From CAYJEQ01 sp964369235 (GTDB lineage: Bacteria; Bacillota; Clostridia; Oscillospirales; Ruminococcaceae), in assembly GCA_964369235.1 (NCBI GenBank), contig CAYJEQ010000037.1:1-25211 (forward strand): a stretch of 25,211 nucleotides of DNA, given 5' to 3'. The position numbers and the translations under genes are program-made. Positions 24,056 to 25,211 of this stretch are shown one piece after another (within the stretch, counting starts at the first letter, position 1; each line of letters starts with the position of its first letter). The notes below the pieces were generated by a model that worked only from the letters and a program-made list of their open reading frames with translations, was not told the DNA's origin and ran no database searches.

Positions 24056-25093
24056 ATGAAAAGTAACCACCGTAGAATGGAAGTCCTATCAGCTATTATC
24101 GAAACATATATAGCCTCAGGAGATCCTGTTGGTTCTAAGCTAGTGGCAGAGATACTAGGCAACACCGTTTCTCCCGCTACTATTAGAAATGACATGGCTG
24201 GGCTTTTTGATATGGGACTGCTGGAACAGCCCCACACCTCTGCCGGAAGAACACCCTCCCATCTAGGTTATCGCATGTATGTGGATAATTTCATGGTGGT
24301 AAAACCCATCCTTAGAGATGAGGTGGCAAACCTTGAGGCAATGTTCAATGTGCGAAACCCCGATCCAGATAAACTTCTTAAGGACGCTGCTGCTGCACTG
24401 GCTGATATAACAGGTTGTGCTGCTGTGTCCACCACCATGACCCCTAGCACTGTCACGGTCAACCGTGTGGAAATTATTCCAGCTGCTAAACAATCGGTGG
24501 TAATAATGTTAATCGCCTCCAGTGGCGTTATTAAAAACAAGGTTCTCCATGTGGATTTTGTTGTTACAGGAGAGGTGGTAGACTTTTTTACCAAGTTCTG
24601 CAATGCTGTCCTATGTGGCCAGAGTATCCAGAGCATCTCCTCACTATATCTTAACTCGGTAGCTGTTTCCCTAGGGGAATACGCCAGAGTGTTTACACCA
24701 CTACTAGGTGCAATCAATGAGATTTGCAATGAAATATCCCGAGGTCAGTTCTACAGTGCAGGTCAGATTAATCTACTGAGCTACCCTGAGCTTTCCTCTA
24801 TGGCATACGAACTGTTTACCCTACTGGAAAATCAAGATCACATTCAGAAAATCATCGACCAAGCAAAGGACAGCACCAGCCTACTAATAGGTAAGGAAAA
24901 TATGTATATGGAGCTTTCTGCTGCCTCGGTTTTTGTTAAAAAATATAATATCGGAGATCACTCCACAGGAGCGCTAGCAGTTATAGGCTCCACCAGAATA
25001 GACTACGGCAAAATAATCCCCTACCTAGAGTACTTCTCAAGGAAACTAGGGAATATGCTGTCGGATCTATACAACGCTAATCAGCAAAGCTGA
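24056..25093 (+). CDS. hrcA: Heat-inducible transcription repressor HrcA
   Basis: This protein represses dnaK and groE heat-shock operons by binding CIRCE; GroEL keeps it active. The first 75 residues form the winged helix, with the diagnostic SPATIRNDMAGLFDMGLLEQPHTSAGRTPSHLGYRMYV run (about residues 39-75). A GAF-like middle domain and dimerising inserts follow. The end is IGSTRIDYGKIIPYLEYFSRKL, typical of the family. I start it at ATG 24056 (345 residues, the usual length), with AGGGAGGT at 24036-24043 although the spacing of about 12 bases is long. A GTG at 24026 in frame lies inside the CIRCE and is unlikely. Two CIRCE elements flank the promoter, so it is autoregulated. grpE and dnaK normally follow and are expected just beyond the window. 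Its stop codon is inside a hairpin repeat. Confidence 0.96.
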   Translation: MKSNHRRMEVLSAIIETYIASGDPVGSKLVAEILGNTVSPATIRNDMAGLFDMGLLEQPHTSAGRTPSHLGYRMYVDNFMVVKPILRDEVANLEAMFNVRNPDPDKLLKDAAAALADITGCAAVSTTMTPSTVTVNRVEIIPAAKQSVVIMLIASSGVIKNKVLHVDFVVTGEVVDFFTKFCNAVLCGQSIQSISSLYLNSVAVSLGEYARVFTPLLGAINEICNEISRGQFYSAGQINLLSYPELSSMAYELFTLLENQDHIQKIIDQAKDSTSLLIGKENMYMELSAASVFVKKYNIGDHSTGALAVIGSTRIDYGKIIPYLEYFSRKLGNMLSDLYNANQQS

Positions 25094-25155
25094 TTAGCTA
25101 TAAGAAATATCAGCAACGCTAACCAGCAGAGCTGGTTAGCTATAAGAAATATCAG
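25072..25155 (+). repeat. Two 42-bp direct repeats, each with a 10-bp-stem hairpin
   Basis: The units 25072-25113 and 25114-25155 are identical at 39 of 42 positions. Each contains a hairpin, GCTAATCAGC-AAA-GCTGATTAGC (25076-25098) and GCTAACCAGC-AGA-GCTGGTTAGC (25118-25140). Two of the three differences (25081/25123 and 25093/25135) are pairing partners, changing T-A to C-G; the third is in the loop. The first unit overlaps the last codons and stop of hrcA. This indicates selection for the folded form. Confidence 0.9.
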
Positions 25156-25157
25156 CT

Positions 25158-25207
25158 TTTCTGCTATTCCTAGCAGAAATTCCTCTGGGAGGAAACCGCT
25201 GAATTTC
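25158..25207 (+). other. Further hairpins in the spacer downstream of hrcA
   Basis: TTTCTGCTA-TTCC-TAGCAGAAA (25158-25179) and TTCCTC-TGG-GAGGAA (25180-25194). The bases GAAATTC (25176-25182) and GAATTTC (25201-25207) could instead pair to enclose the second hairpin. There is no T-run, and the structure runs to the window edge, so it may continue. Confidence 0.6.
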
Positions 25208-25211
25208 TCAC

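Noticed and set aside
24263..24729. Minus-strand open frames within hrcA
   Set aside because: They are shadows of the hrcA coding frame with no start signals.

Overview
The window looks like a low-GC, Gram-positive Firmicute chromosome, most likely a gut-type clostridium (class Clostridia; an Oscillospirales or Lachnospirales member is my guess). The reasons are SigA-type promoters (TTGACA-17/18-TATAAT-like), AGGAGG ribosome-binding sites, CIRCE operators in front of hrcA, a BspA-like leucine-rich-repeat protein, Thr/Pro-rich secreted proteins with Gram-positive signal peptides, and an X2-like Ig module common in clostridial surface proteins. Most of the window favours the leucine codon CTA and is rich in CTAG; the first ~440 bases are not.

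Layout. (1) 1-440: the end of a possible upstream gene, then a small ArsR-family regulator with the two-cysteine spacing of sulfide/persulfide sensors, closed by a strong hairpin. (2) 440-2760: a dispersed repeat element, then metG (minus strand, TTG start) with a structured leader. (3) 2912-8392: a 1774-residue secreted protein with four ~330-residue beta-helix-like repeats, two Thr/Pro-rich linkers and a three-helix membrane end. (4) 8640-11384: an operon of a YfcC-family carrier and an M20D amidohydrolase, probably import plus hydrolysis of an acylated or peptide-linked amino acid. (5) 11580-13276: gltX and two terminator hairpins. (6) 13291-18290: two divergent secreted proteins, one with aromatic repeats flanking a TPSPSPTxTA linker and one BspA-like. 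Both stop exactly at an NPxTGR tail. (7) 18296-20371: a second dispersed repeat element and typA/bipA. (8) 20487-23786: lexA, and a two-gene operon of membrane-bound GGDEF proteins with complementary motif features. (9) 23915-25211: hrcA under two CIRCE elements that flank its promoter, followed by a 42-bp tandem repeat carrying hairpins with a compensatory base change.

The housekeeping genes (metG, gltX, typA, lexA, hrcA) are ordinary. The accessory layer is a surface/secreted-protein region between them, plus c-di-GMP signalling. The most unusual signals are the shared C-terminal NP[PA]TGR tail that lacks any membrane anchor, the covarying hairpin repeat after hrcA, the two-CIRCE arrangement, and the paired diguanylate cyclases.
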